Source of the DNA: DAOUFU01 sp034429275
GTDB taxonomy: Bacteria; Chloroflexota; Anaerolineae; Aggregatilineales; Aggregatilineaceae
Assembly (NCBI GenBank): GCA_034429275.1
Contig: DAOUFU010000172.1
Location: 1 to 52,645, forward strand
Direction: 5' to 3'
DNA: 52,645 nt
This document shows, piece after piece, positions 15,892 through 23,226 of the stretch (positions are counted from its first letter, which is position 1; every line of letters begins with the position of its first letter). Both the position numbers and the translations under genes were made by a program. Below the pieces are notes generated by a model. The model was not told the origin of the DNA, did not search any database, and was given only the letters and a program-made list of their open reading frames with translations.

Positions 15892-15992
15892 GGGTGCATT
15901 TCGGGTTTTGGTTTAAACTGTCATGTTCGACGCTGGGCGCACAGCCACCCGATGTTTGGGTTGCTGCCGTGCCCAGATCGTGAAATGCACCC
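15892..15992. other. Nested long inverted repeat in the fabG/Asp23 spacer
   Basis: GGGTGCATTTC (15892-15902) pairs exactly with GAAATGCACCC (15982-15992). Inside, CTGGGC..CAC pairs with GTGCCCAG and AGCCACCC with GGGTTGCT (one mismatch), so the 101 bases could fold as one long hairpin. No T-run follows. It could be a small structured RNA, a protein site or a remnant MITE-like element; no coding capacity is seen. Confidence 0.5.
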
Positions 15993-16026
15993 ATTGACAA
16001 AATAGCCCATAGGCCGCGCTGCGACG

Positions 16027-16032
16027 TATAAT
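16027..16032 (+). promoter_or_regulatory. Consensus -10 box upstream of the Asp23-family gene
   Basis: A perfect TATAAT. A TTGACA at 15994 is 27 bases upstream, too far for a standard spacer. Transcription from this box would start near 16040, just past the ATG at 16038, which argues for a later start codon. Confidence 0.4.
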
Positions 16033-16076
16033 AGGTAATGCAAGATCGGGTTTGGGGAAAGGGTTCATCCACGGTG

Positions 16077-16445
16077 ATGGTGACTCCGCGACATCCTAAC
16101 GATACAGTGACCATTGCTCCCGGCGTTCTTCTGACCATCGCGCGTATGGCGACGCTTGGCGTGCAGGGCGTAATCCGTATGGGGAGTACACCGGGCGGCG
16201 TGGACCGGTTTTTGCGCCGGGTCCCAGCAGCGAACGGTGTGCAAATGTCGATAGAGGGCGACACGGTCACTGCTCATCTTTACGTGGTTGCCGACGCGGG
16301 GGTGAATTTACGCTCGATGTGCATCGAGGTCCAGAAGGCTGTCTCCAGGTCGATTCGCGAAATCCTGGGGATGAAGGTGGCCTCGGTGAATGTGCACGTT
16401 GAAGATGTCGCCTTTGTGCAGCCCATTCCTCCACAAACTTCCTAA
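16077..16445 (+). CDS. Asp23/Gls24 family envelope stress response protein
   Basis: Small cytoplasmic protein of the Asp23/Gls24 family, widespread in Gram-positive-type bacteria and linked to envelope homeostasis. Family pattern is seen in TVTIAPGVLLTIARMATLGV near the N-terminus, the central VTAHLYVVADAGVNL and the C-terminal SIREILGMKVASVNVHVEDV. I chose ATG 16077 because a consensus -10 box at 16027 would place the transcript start beyond the ATG at 16038; GTG 16074 is also possible, and the longer form adds 13 residues. Position directly ahead of nusB is a common arrangement for this family. Confidence 0.85.
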   Translation: MVTPRHPNDTVTIAPGVLLTIARMATLGVQGVIRMGSTPGGVDRFLRRVPAANGVQMSIEGDTVTAHLYVVADAGVNLRSMCIEVQKAVSRSIREILGMKVASVNVHVEDVAFVQPIPPQTS

Positions 16446-16462
16446 GCGGCCAGGGGGACCTA

Positions 16463-17044
16463 TTGGCACTCATAGACTATCGCCACCAGGCGCGCTGCAT
16501 CGCGCTGCAGGCCCTATACGAACTTGATTGTACTACTCACCCAGTGGGGCAGGTTCTCCAGGAACGCCTGGAAACTGAGCTTGCGCACTTGCGGAATTTG
16601 TACGAGCGTGATCATGGCGCGACGAATAACCTGGCGGAGAAGCTCACCCTGGAACAAGCGCTGGAACAGGCGCGCGAGGTGGCTCATCGCCTGGTGATGG
16701 GCGTGTTGGAGCACAAGGCGCGCATCAACACCCTGATTCGCCGCTATGCGCCGGAATGGCCGTTGGATCAGATCGCTGTGATCGATCGAAATATCCTGCG
16801 GATCGCCATCTTCGAACTGCTCGTTGATTCCTCCATTCCGGTCAAGGTGGCGATCAACGAAGCTGTTGAGCTGGCGAAGACGTTCGGCAGCGAAAGTACG
16901 CCGCGTTTTGTGAACGGCGTGCTGGGCACGATGACGGCTCGCGAAGGCGATCTACATGCCGCCAACGGCACGCACCGCGACGACTCAAACGGCATTCCGC
17001 CAGTTGCCGCTCCCTTAAACGATCACGATACCAAACAGCCCTAG
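16463..17044 (+). CDS. nusB: Transcription antitermination factor NusB
   Basis: Binds boxA RNA with S10 (NusE) to support rRNA antitermination. The C-terminal half is diagnostic: YAPEWPLDQIAVIDRNILRI, FELLVDSSIPVKVAINEAVE and AKTFGSESTPRFVNGVLG. The N-terminus (YRHQARCIALQALYELD) also fits. At 193 residues it is longer than the usual 130-150, through an inserted charged stretch (about residues 35-70) and a 30-residue tail without clear homology. TTG 16463 follows GGGGG at good spacing. Likely transcribed with the Asp23-family gene (17-base gap) and tatC (5-base gap). Confidence 0.93.
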   Translation: MALIDYRHQARCIALQALYELDCTTHPVGQVLQERLETELAHLRNLYERDHGATNNLAEKLTLEQALEQAREVAHRLVMGVLEHKARINTLIRRYAPEWPLDQIAVIDRNILRIAIFELLVDSSIPVKVAINEAVELAKTFGSESTPRFVNGVLGTMTAREGDLHAANGTHRDDSNGIPPVAAPLNDHDTKQP

Positions 17045-17049
17045 CCCGG

Positions 17050-17859
17050 ATGGGCAGCCCACTCATGACTCAGCATCCGACCACGCACGATCCCGAAACT
17101 GTCCACCCTGAAAAATACTCAGCCTGGAACGCGCTCACCAAGGATGTGGACGAAACCCCGCAGACGCTGCTTGAGCACCTCAATGAGCTTCGTATCCGGC
17201 TATTCAGGTCTGTGATGGCGTTGGCAGTGGGTGTGCTGCTTTCGGTGGCTTTCACCGATAATCTGCTCAAGTATCTGATCAAGCCCTATGGCGACACTCT
17301 GCAGACTTTGCGCCCGACTGAAAACATCGTGATGTATTTTCGGGTATCGCTGCTTTCTGGGGCTATTCTGGCCATTCCCTATATGACCTACCAGTTGTTC
17401 ATGTTTGTTGCGCCGGGCCTCACACGTAAGGAAAAACGCTGGATATATCTGGCGCTGCCCGCGACTACCACTCTCTTTCTGGTGGGTGTGGCGTTTGCCT
17501 GGTTCATCCTGGTTCCGGCAGCCATGACCTTCCTGGTCGATTTTCAGAGCGATATTTTCCGCGCGGACTGGACTGCCGATAACTATATTGCCTTCCTGAC
17601 CTCGCTGTTGTTCTGGATTGGTGTATCGTTTGAGATGCCGGTTGTGGTGTTTGTATTGGCCCGCCTGGGCATCCTCGGCCCGCGCCCGTTGATTCGCAAC
17701 TGGCGCTTGGCGGTGGTGCTGATCACGGTAGTTGCTGCTTTGATCACGCCCACGGTGGATCCGTTCAATATGCTGCTGGTGATTGCGCCGCTGCTGGTTT
17801 TGTATCTGGTCAGTATTGCGACAGCGGCGTTGGCATATCCTCGTGCCCTGCGGCAGTAG
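17050..17859 (+). CDS. tatC: Sec-independent protein translocase subunit TatC
   Basis: Polytopic receptor of the twin-arginine pathway, which exports folded proteins. Six hydrophobic segments follow a 40-residue hydrophilic N-terminus. Landmarks: LLEHLNELRIRLFRSV, YFRVSLLSGAILAIPYMTYQ, MFVAPGLTRKEKRW and SFEMPVVVFVLARLGI with the conserved glutamate in a membrane segment. 269 residues. A second in-frame ATG at 17065 (MTQHPTTHD) is an equally plausible start. No tatA gene is in the window, so it must be elsewhere. Confidence 0.95.
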   Translation: MGSPLMTQHPTTHDPETVHPEKYSAWNALTKDVDETPQTLLEHLNELRIRLFRSVMALAVGVLLSVAFTDNLLKYLIKPYGDTLQTLRPTENIVMYFRVSLLSGAILAIPYMTYQLFMFVAPGLTRKEKRWIYLALPATTTLFLVGVAFAWFILVPAAMTFLVDFQSDIFRADWTADNYIAFLTSLLFWIGVSFEMPVVVFVLARLGILGPRPLIRNWRLAVVLITVVAALITPTVDPFNMLLVIAPLLVLYLVSIATAALAYPRALRQ

Positions 17860-17863
17860 GCTG

Positions 17864-17897
17864 TTGAGCGCGAGCAATATTACCCGTCTAACGTTAG
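17864..17897 (+). promoter_or_regulatory. Candidate promoter with palindrome upstream of the CPGS-like gene
   Basis: TTGAGC (17864-17869), a 17-base spacer and TCTAAC (17887-17892). The perfect palindrome CTAACGTTAG (17888-17897) overlaps the -10 region and abuts the ribosome-binding site, so it may be an operator. Confidence 0.35.
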
Positions 17898-17910
17898 GAG
17901 AGATTGGCTG

Positions 17911-19236
17911 ATGTCTCAAACCCGTGTTCTGATTATGGGAGCCGCCGGGCGCGATTTCCACAACTTCAACATGACCTTCCGTGATAATCCCGATTATCAG
18001 GTGGTCGCATTCACCGCCACGCAGATTCCCGATATCGATGGCCGGGTGTATCCGGCAGAACTGGCCGGTTCGCTGTACCCCGAAGGAATTCCCATTTACG
18101 ATGAGCAAGACCTGACACGACTGATCGGCGATCTGGCCGTGGATGAAGTGGTGTTTGCCTATTCGGACGTGACGCATGAAACCGTGATGCATAAAGCCAG
18201 CCAGGTTTTGGCGGCAGGCGCAGATTACCGATTGATTGGCCCTGGCCGTACCATGCTCAAAAGCACCAAACCGGTAGTCGGTGTGGGGGCGGTACGTACC
18301 GGCTGTGGCAAGAGCCAGACGACTCGCGCGGTCAGTGATGCGCTGCGCCGGCTTGGCTATACCGTCGCGGTCGTCCGTCATCCCATGCCCTATGGTGACC
18401 TGGCGAAGCAGGCCGTCCAACGTTTTGGCAGCTATGCCGATCTGGACCTGCACAAAGTGACAATCGAAGAGCGCGAAGAATATGAGCCGCACCTGGATCG
18501 TGGGGTGGTGGTGTTCGCCGGGGTAGATTATGAACGCATCTTGCGGGCAGCCGAGCAGGAAGCCGATATTGTGCTGTGGGATGGTGGCAACAACGATCTG
18601 CCGTTCTTCCGGCCCGACCTGTATTTTGTGATTGCTGACCCGCTGCGACCCGGTCATGAGCAGAGTTATCACCCCGGTGAAGCGAATTTGCGTATGGCTG
18701 ACGTGGTCGTGATTAACAAAATCGATACGGCATCGCCGGAGGGTGTGCTGCAAGTGCGCGAAAGTATCCGCGCACTGAATCCGGGGGCGCTGGTGATCGA
18801 TGCCGCGTCGCCCATTTTTGTGGACGATCCCGCCGCGATTCGCGGCAAGCGTGTGCTGGTGATCGAAGATGGCCCCACGCTGACTCATGGTGAAATGTCC
18901 TACGGTGCGGGGGTAGTGGCCGCTCAACGCTATGGGGCGGCAGAACTGGTCGATCCTCGTCCGTATGCGGTGCGCAGCATTGCGGCGACTTTTGAGAAAT
19001 ATCCGACTACGGGCACCTTGCTGCCTGCGATGGGCTATGGGGATCAGCAGCGTGCTGACCTGGAAGAAACGATTCGTCGCACACCGTGCGACATGGTCCT
19101 GGTGGCTACACCCATCGACCTGACGCGCGTGATTCATATCGAGCAGCCGGTGCAGCGCGTGCGCTACGAACTGCAAGAGCTGGGCCAGCCAACGGTCTAC
19201 GATTTGCTAAAGGCCAAGTTTGGCGCGAAGAAGTAA
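17911..19236 (+). CDS. Cyclic 2,3-diphosphoglycerate synthetase-like GTPase
   Basis: 441 residues. A Rossmann-like N-terminus (RVLIMGAAGRDFHNFN) is followed by a P-loop GAVRTGCGKS at residues 126-135, a Walker B-like IVLWDGGNND and a NKID motif that fits a G4 specificity box. The overall pattern matches the family of the archaeal cyclic 2,3-diphosphoglycerate synthetase, which also includes many bacterial members of unproven function. Whether this organism makes cyclic diphosphoglycerate, a compatible solute and phosphate store of thermophilic methanogens, cannot be judged. ATG 17911 follows AGGAGAG. A candidate promoter precedes it. Confidence 0.75.
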   Translation: MSQTRVLIMGAAGRDFHNFNMTFRDNPDYQVVAFTATQIPDIDGRVYPAELAGSLYPEGIPIYDEQDLTRLIGDLAVDEVVFAYSDVTHETVMHKASQVLAAGADYRLIGPGRTMLKSTKPVVGVGAVRTGCGKSQTTRAVSDALRRLGYTVAVVRHPMPYGDLAKQAVQRFGSYADLDLHKVTIEEREEYEPHLDRGVVVFAGVDYERILRAAEQEADIVLWDGGNNDLPFFRPDLYFVIADPLRPGHEQSYHPGEANLRMADVVVINKIDTASPEGVLQVRESIRALNPGALVIDAASPIFVDDPAAIRGKRVLVIEDGPTLTHGEMSYGAGVVAAQRYGAAELVDPRPYAVRSIAATFEKYPTTGTLLPAMGYGDQQRADLEETIRRTPCDMVLVATPIDLTRVIHIEQPVQRVRYELQELGQPTVYDLLKAKFGAKK

Positions 19237-19322
19237 GTCCTTCACCAACGGTCAGAAGCGCGTCGGGGCACTCCCTGGCGCGCTTCTTTATCGCCTGGAG
19301 AGCGGGAGACGCAAATCTGCCT

Positions 19323-20261
19323 GTGCCGGTTATTCCTGCCGTGCGCGGCCTTTCACGGCGCGGCTGGCTGCGCTGGCTGCGTATCGTGGCGATAGTCGTG
19401 CTGCTGGCTGCGACAGGTGTACCAACTTTGCTGGGTGCCGGGTTGATGGCGAACCTGCTGTATATGCCGTGCAGTGAACCGGCCATCACCCCTGCTGATT
19501 ACGGTCATGCCTGGCAGGATGTGACTTTCCCGGCAGGCGGGGGATTCCCGGTGCGCGGCTATTTTATTCCGGGCACGACCGGCGCGGCTGTGATCATCCC
19601 CCCGGCGATGGCCAGCGGACGAGGTAACCGCCTGCACGAAGCGGATGTGTTAGCGCGTCATGGATATGCCGTGCTGACGTTTGAATCGCGGCGCTGTGCA
19701 GGAATGGGGCCGCTCAGCCTGGGATACAAAGAAGCGGGCGACATCGGGGACGCACTGGCTTACCTTCAATCGCGGGATGATGTAGACTCAGATCGGATCG
19801 CGGTGTTCGGGTTTTCATCGGCGGGCGCTGCGGCAGTGATGGCGGCGGCGCGTTATCCCGATCTGCGCGCTGTAATCGCCGAAGGCGGCTATGCCGATTT
19901 TGCCAAAGGGACGATAGGACTGGACCAGATGCGTGGTCCGGTGCTGGAAACCCTCTTCAAATGGTCGCTGGCGCAAACCTACCGGGTTGTGACCGGGAAG
20001 GCGATCCGGTATTTGTCGCCCCTGGCGGTGATTGATCAGATCGCACCGCGCCCGGTGCTGCTGATCTATGGCAGCACCGAGCGCAGCCTGGAGGGCGGAT
20101 ACCAGCAGTACGCTGCGGCAGGACAGAATGCGGAACTCTGGGTTGTGGCGGGAGCCGGGCACGGAGATTATCTGGAGATTGCCCCGGTGGAATTCGAAGA
20201 GCGTGTGATCACATTCCTGGATAAGGCTTTGCAGGCAAGAGGACCTGCGACGGATGAGTGA
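19323..20261 (+). CDS. Membrane-anchored alpha/beta hydrolase
   Basis: Serine hydrolase of the alpha/beta fold, similar to dienelactone-hydrolase/BAAT-like families. An N-terminal hydrophobic segment (LRIVAIVVLLAATGVPTLLG) suggests an anchor or uncleaved signal, placing the catalytic part outside the membrane. The nucleophile elbow is GFSSAGAAAV; the acid is probably the glutamate in IYGSTERS, unusual because aspartate is commoner; the histidine is in GAGHGDY. The start is uncertain: the frame is open back into the preceding gene; GTG 19323 or GTG 19341 puts the start just before the hydrophobic segment. It overlaps the next gene by eight bases. Substrate unknown. Confidence 0.72.
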   Translation: MPVIPAVRGLSRRGWLRWLRIVAIVVLLAATGVPTLLGAGLMANLLYMPCSEPAITPADYGHAWQDVTFPAGGGFPVRGYFIPGTTGAAVIIPPAMASGRGNRLHEADVLARHGYAVLTFESRRCAGMGPLSLGYKEAGDIGDALAYLQSRDDVDSDRIAVFGFSSAGAAAVMAAARYPDLRAVIAEGGYADFAKGTIGLDQMRGPVLETLFKWSLAQTYRVVTGKAIRYLSPLAVIDQIAPRPVLLIYGSTERSLEGGYQQYAAAGQNAELWVVAGAGHGDYLEIAPVEFEERVITFLDKALQARGPATDE

Positions 20262-21411
20262 GTATTATCAAGAATCCGAAGCTGAGGCGGGGTGCGTCCT
20301 GGTTGCGGACGATACCCCTCAAACACTTGCTTTGCTCAGCGATCTGCTGCGCTCGAAGGGGTATTATGTTGTCTCGCTGACCAGCAGCCTGGCCGTATTT
20401 GAGGCGGTGACCGCGCATACCTTCGATCTGTTGCTGATTGATGTTGAGATGCCGGAGATGGATGGCTATCAAGTATGTTGCCAGCTTAAGGCTAATCCTG
20501 CCACCCAGGATATTCCGGTAATCTTGTTGAGTGAAGCGCGGGATACTAACGGCATTCTGAGGGCCTTTGATGTGGGGGCGGTGGACTATATCGCTAAGCC
20601 GTTTAAGCTGCGCGAGGTGCTGGCGCGGGTTGCCAGTCATGTGACGCTGGTTCGGCAGCGCCGCCAGATCGAAACGCTGCGCGAGCAGGATCGCCAGGCT
20701 TTTGACATGCTCGACCGCATGAAAAACGAGTTTCTGGGCATGGCAACCCATGACCTGAAAAGTCCGCTCAATATTCTGCTGGGCTATACTGGCCTGCTAG
20801 CGGAACTCGACGTCATGGAACATGACCGCGATCTGCTACACCAGGCGATTCGCGAGATGCAGCACAGTATCAAGAAGATGCACCTGCTGGTGACCAGTAT
20901 CCTGGACCTGGCCCAGATGGAAACACGCGCGACGATGGTGGTCAGGCCACTACCGCTTCAACCCGTGTTGGAGGACTGCCTGCACAGTCACGAGATCATG
21001 GCACTGGAAAAACAAATCCACCTGGGCCTCCGGCTGCCCGATGAGCCGCTGGTGGTCTCTATGGATACGGATCGCATCTCGCGCGCGATTGATAATCTGC
21101 TGGCGAATGCCCTCAAATACACTCCAGATGGCGGGCGTGTGGAACTGAGTGCAGCGCGCCAGGCGGAGCGTGCCGTGATCGAGGTGACAGACTCTGGGTA
21201 TGGCATACCCGAAGACGCTCTCCCCCATCTGTTCGACGCGTTTTTCCGGGTGGATGATGCGCGTCACCGGGCCAGTGAGGGCAGCGGGCTGGGCCTGGCG
21301 GTCGTCAAAACGATTGTGGAACAGCACGGCGGCACGATCGAGGTTATGAGCAAACTGGATGAGGGCAGCACATTCCGTATAACTCTGCCGCTGCATGTGA
21401 CGGAAATCTGA
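20254..21411 (+). CDS. Response regulator/histidine kinase hybrid
   Basis: 385 residues, soluble (no membrane segment). An N-terminal receiver domain (about 13-130) has the acidic pair D19/D20, phospho-acceptor D63 in LLLIDVEMPEMDG and K115. A short coiled-coil linker (RRQIETLREQDRQAFDMLDR) leads to a HisKA dimerisation domain with H166 in MATHDLKSPLN, then an HATPase domain with the N box NLLANALKY, DSGYGIP and GSGLGLAVVKTIVEQHGG. The receiver-then-kinase order suggests its kinase activity is gated by phosphotransfer from another kinase. Start ATG 20254 overlaps the hydrolase gene. No cognate regulator lies adjacent. Confidence 0.93.
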   Translation: MSEYYQESEAEAGCVLVADDTPQTLALLSDLLRSKGYYVVSLTSSLAVFEAVTAHTFDLLLIDVEMPEMDGYQVCCQLKANPATQDIPVILLSEARDTNGILRAFDVGAVDYIAKPFKLREVLARVASHVTLVRQRRQIETLREQDRQAFDMLDRMKNEFLGMATHDLKSPLNILLGYTGLLAELDVMEHDRDLLHQAIREMQHSIKKMHLLVTSILDLAQMETRATMVVRPLPLQPVLEDCLHSHEIMALEKQIHLGLRLPDEPLVVSMDTDRISRAIDNLLANALKYTPDGGRVELSAARQAERAVIEVTDSGYGIPEDALPHLFDAFFRVDDARHRASEGSGLGLAVVKTIVEQHGGTIEVMSKLDEGSTFRITLPLHVTEI

Positions 21412-21443
21412 AGCGCCACAACCTCTGGGAAGGAAAGAAACCG

Positions 21444-22349
21444 TTGAAACCAACGATCATTGTGCATGGGGGGGCCTGGAAAATTGACGAAGCGACACAT
21501 GCGGACCACATCGGCGGGACGCATGTGGCGGCGGAGGCGGGCTGGAAGGTCCTGATGGCAGGCGGTTCGGCGATGGACGCAGTCGAGCGCGCCGTCAGCA
21601 TCATGGAAGACGATCCAACCTTTGACGCCGGGGTAGGCAGTGTGCTCAACCGGGCAGGCGATATCGAAATGGATGCGATCATCATGGATGGTGCGACTCT
21701 GGCATTGGGAGCAGTGGCCGCGGTGCGCGGCATCACCAACCCGGTGCAGTTAGCTCGCCTGATATTGCAGGATACCGACCACAGTATGCTGGTGGGCGAG
21801 GGCGCGCGTCGATTTGCTGAACTCAAAGGAATGCGGCTGTGTGCAGCGGCGGAACTCACCGTTCAGCGAGAGGTGGATCGTTTCCGCAGTTTGCAGCAGT
21901 TGACTGACTATCACCTCTCCGATGGATTCACGCCCAACCCGATGGGCACCGTGGGCGCAGTCGCCATTGACGCAAACGGCCACGTGGCAGCCGCGACATC
22001 GACCGGCGGCGCGCACTTCAAAATGCCGGGACGGGTGGGCGATTCACCGCTGGTGGGGTCGGGTGCGTATGCCGACGACCTGACCGGGGCTGCCTCGGCA
22101 TCGGGACATGGCGAGAGCATTATGCGCGTGGTCTTGTGCAAGACGGCAACCGATGCCATCGGGCGCGGGATGCGCGCCCAGGAAGCCGCCGAGTATGCGA
22201 TCAAGGGCATGTACGAGCGCGTGAAGGGGTATGGCGGGCTGATCGGCGTTGACCGCGAAGGGCGCACCGGCTTTGCCTACAATTCGCCCCACATGGCGGT
22301 TGCCTGGGTAGACAGCGACGGCGATGTCCATGCACGCATCAAGGCATAG
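21444..22349 (+). CDS. Isoaspartyl peptidase/plant-type L-asparaginase
   Basis: N-terminal-nucleophile hydrolase that self-cleaves before a threonine to form alpha and beta chains. The nucleophile is T169 in NPMGTVGAVAID; other landmarks are the N-terminal IIVHGGAW, AMDAVERAVSIMEDDPTFDAG (in part), GSVLNRAGDIEMDA and the TSTGG loop after the cleavage site. It degrades beta-aspartyl dipeptides and may hydrolyse asparagine. 301 residues. Start is TTG 21444, which gives the conserved KPTIIVHGG start and follows GGAAGGAAAG. The lipoprotein gene begins nine bases after the stop, so the two may be co-transcribed. Confidence 0.92.
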   Translation: MKPTIIVHGGAWKIDEATHADHIGGTHVAAEAGWKVLMAGGSAMDAVERAVSIMEDDPTFDAGVGSVLNRAGDIEMDAIIMDGATLALGAVAAVRGITNPVQLARLILQDTDHSMLVGEGARRFAELKGMRLCAAAELTVQREVDRFRSLQQLTDYHLSDGFTPNPMGTVGAVAIDANGHVAAATSTGGAHFKMPGRVGDSPLVGSGAYADDLTGAASASGHGESIMRVVLCKTATDAIGRGMRAQEAAEYAIKGMYERVKGYGGLIGVDREGRTGFAYNSPHMAVAWVDSDGDVHARIKA

Positions 22350-22358
22350 GGTGATCTG

Positions 22359-23198
22359 ATGAAGCGATGGTTAGGGTTTGGCGTCAGCGTCATAGTGATC
22401 AGCCTGGTGGGAGCGGGGTGCGGTGTGTTTCGTGAAACGCCGCCCACCGTCACGCCGATCTACATCACAGCGACTTCTGTGCACCTGGTCGTGCCAATCG
22501 TAGCGACCGAGACCCCCAGCCCAACCTCGGTGCTGGCGGCTACCAGCGCAGTCATGCTACCTACTGCGGGCACACCGACCCTGACGCCCTCTGCCCTGCC
22601 GCCCATTACCATGACTCCAACCTTCACCCCGACCGCAACCGATACCCCCGTGCCGCCGGGCGCGGTTAATTACGCTCCGGTGGGCGGTTTTGGCGCGGCG
22701 GGCGTGGTGACCTGTGCGACCGCACCCCAGGGCATATTTGCGACCATTATTCAGAACGATGCCAATTTGCAGGCGGCGCTGGGATGCCCGCTGTCGGGCG
22801 TGGCGAGCGTGGTCAGCAGCGCGTACCAGCCGCTGCAGAATGGGTTGCTGATCTGGGTCTCGGCCCTGGGCACGCAGCCGCAGCCTGCCATCTATGCGCT
22901 GTACAATAACGGGACCTATCAGCGCTTCAATGACAGTTGGCGCGAGGGTGACACCGTCAGCAGCGGTGCGATCCCGCCGGATGGTTTGTTGGAGCCGGTG
23001 CGGGGCTTTGGTAAGGTCTGGCGCGAAAGCCCAGGGCTTCGCGACGCGCTCGGTTGGGCCATGACAGGCGAGGTGGGAGGCAGCGCGACCATCCAACTCT
23101 TCGAGCGCGGCGAAATGATTGCGATGACGCAGACCGGCCAGACCTACATCCTGATCACCGGCACGCCGGGCACCTGGACCGCGCGCGCAGGGACGTAG
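22359..23198 (+). CDS. Thr/Pro-rich lipoprotein with LGFP-like repeats
   Basis: No specific function recognised. 279 residues: a signal peptide with lipobox ending at C21 (LVGAGC), then about 80 residues rich in Thr, Pro and Ser that look like a cell-wall spacer, then a folded region. The folded part has repeated patterns with LGCPLSG and LGWAMTGE each followed by a hydrophobic strand with a glycine turn (PLQNGLLIWV, LFERGEMIAM), reminiscent of LGFP repeats, which bind or associate with cell-wall material. It probably sits on the outer face of the cytoplasmic membrane. ATG 22359. Confidence 0.6.
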   Translation: MKRWLGFGVSVIVISLVGAGCGVFRETPPTVTPIYITATSVHLVVPIVATETPSPTSVLAATSAVMLPTAGTPTLTPSALPPITMTPTFTPTATDTPVPPGAVNYAPVGGFGAAGVVTCATAPQGIFATIIQNDANLQAALGCPLSGVASVVSSAYQPLQNGLLIWVSALGTQPQPAIYALYNNGTYQRFNDSWREGDTVSSGAIPPDGLLEPVRGFGKVWRESPGLRDALGWAMTGEVGGSATIQLFERGEMIAMTQTGQTYILITGTPGTWTARAGT

Positions 23199-23226
23199 CC
23201 GTTTCGGCCCGAACTCACCAGCGCTT

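Noticed and set aside
15892..15992. Intrinsic terminator for fabG
   Set aside because: No T-run follows the stem, and the loop is about 80 bases long with internal structure.
17200..19176. Long open frame on the minus strand across tatC and the CPGS-like gene
   Set aside because: It overlaps two strongly supported plus-strand genes, and its product is rich in His, Arg and Gln without recognisable motifs, as expected of an antisense shadow.
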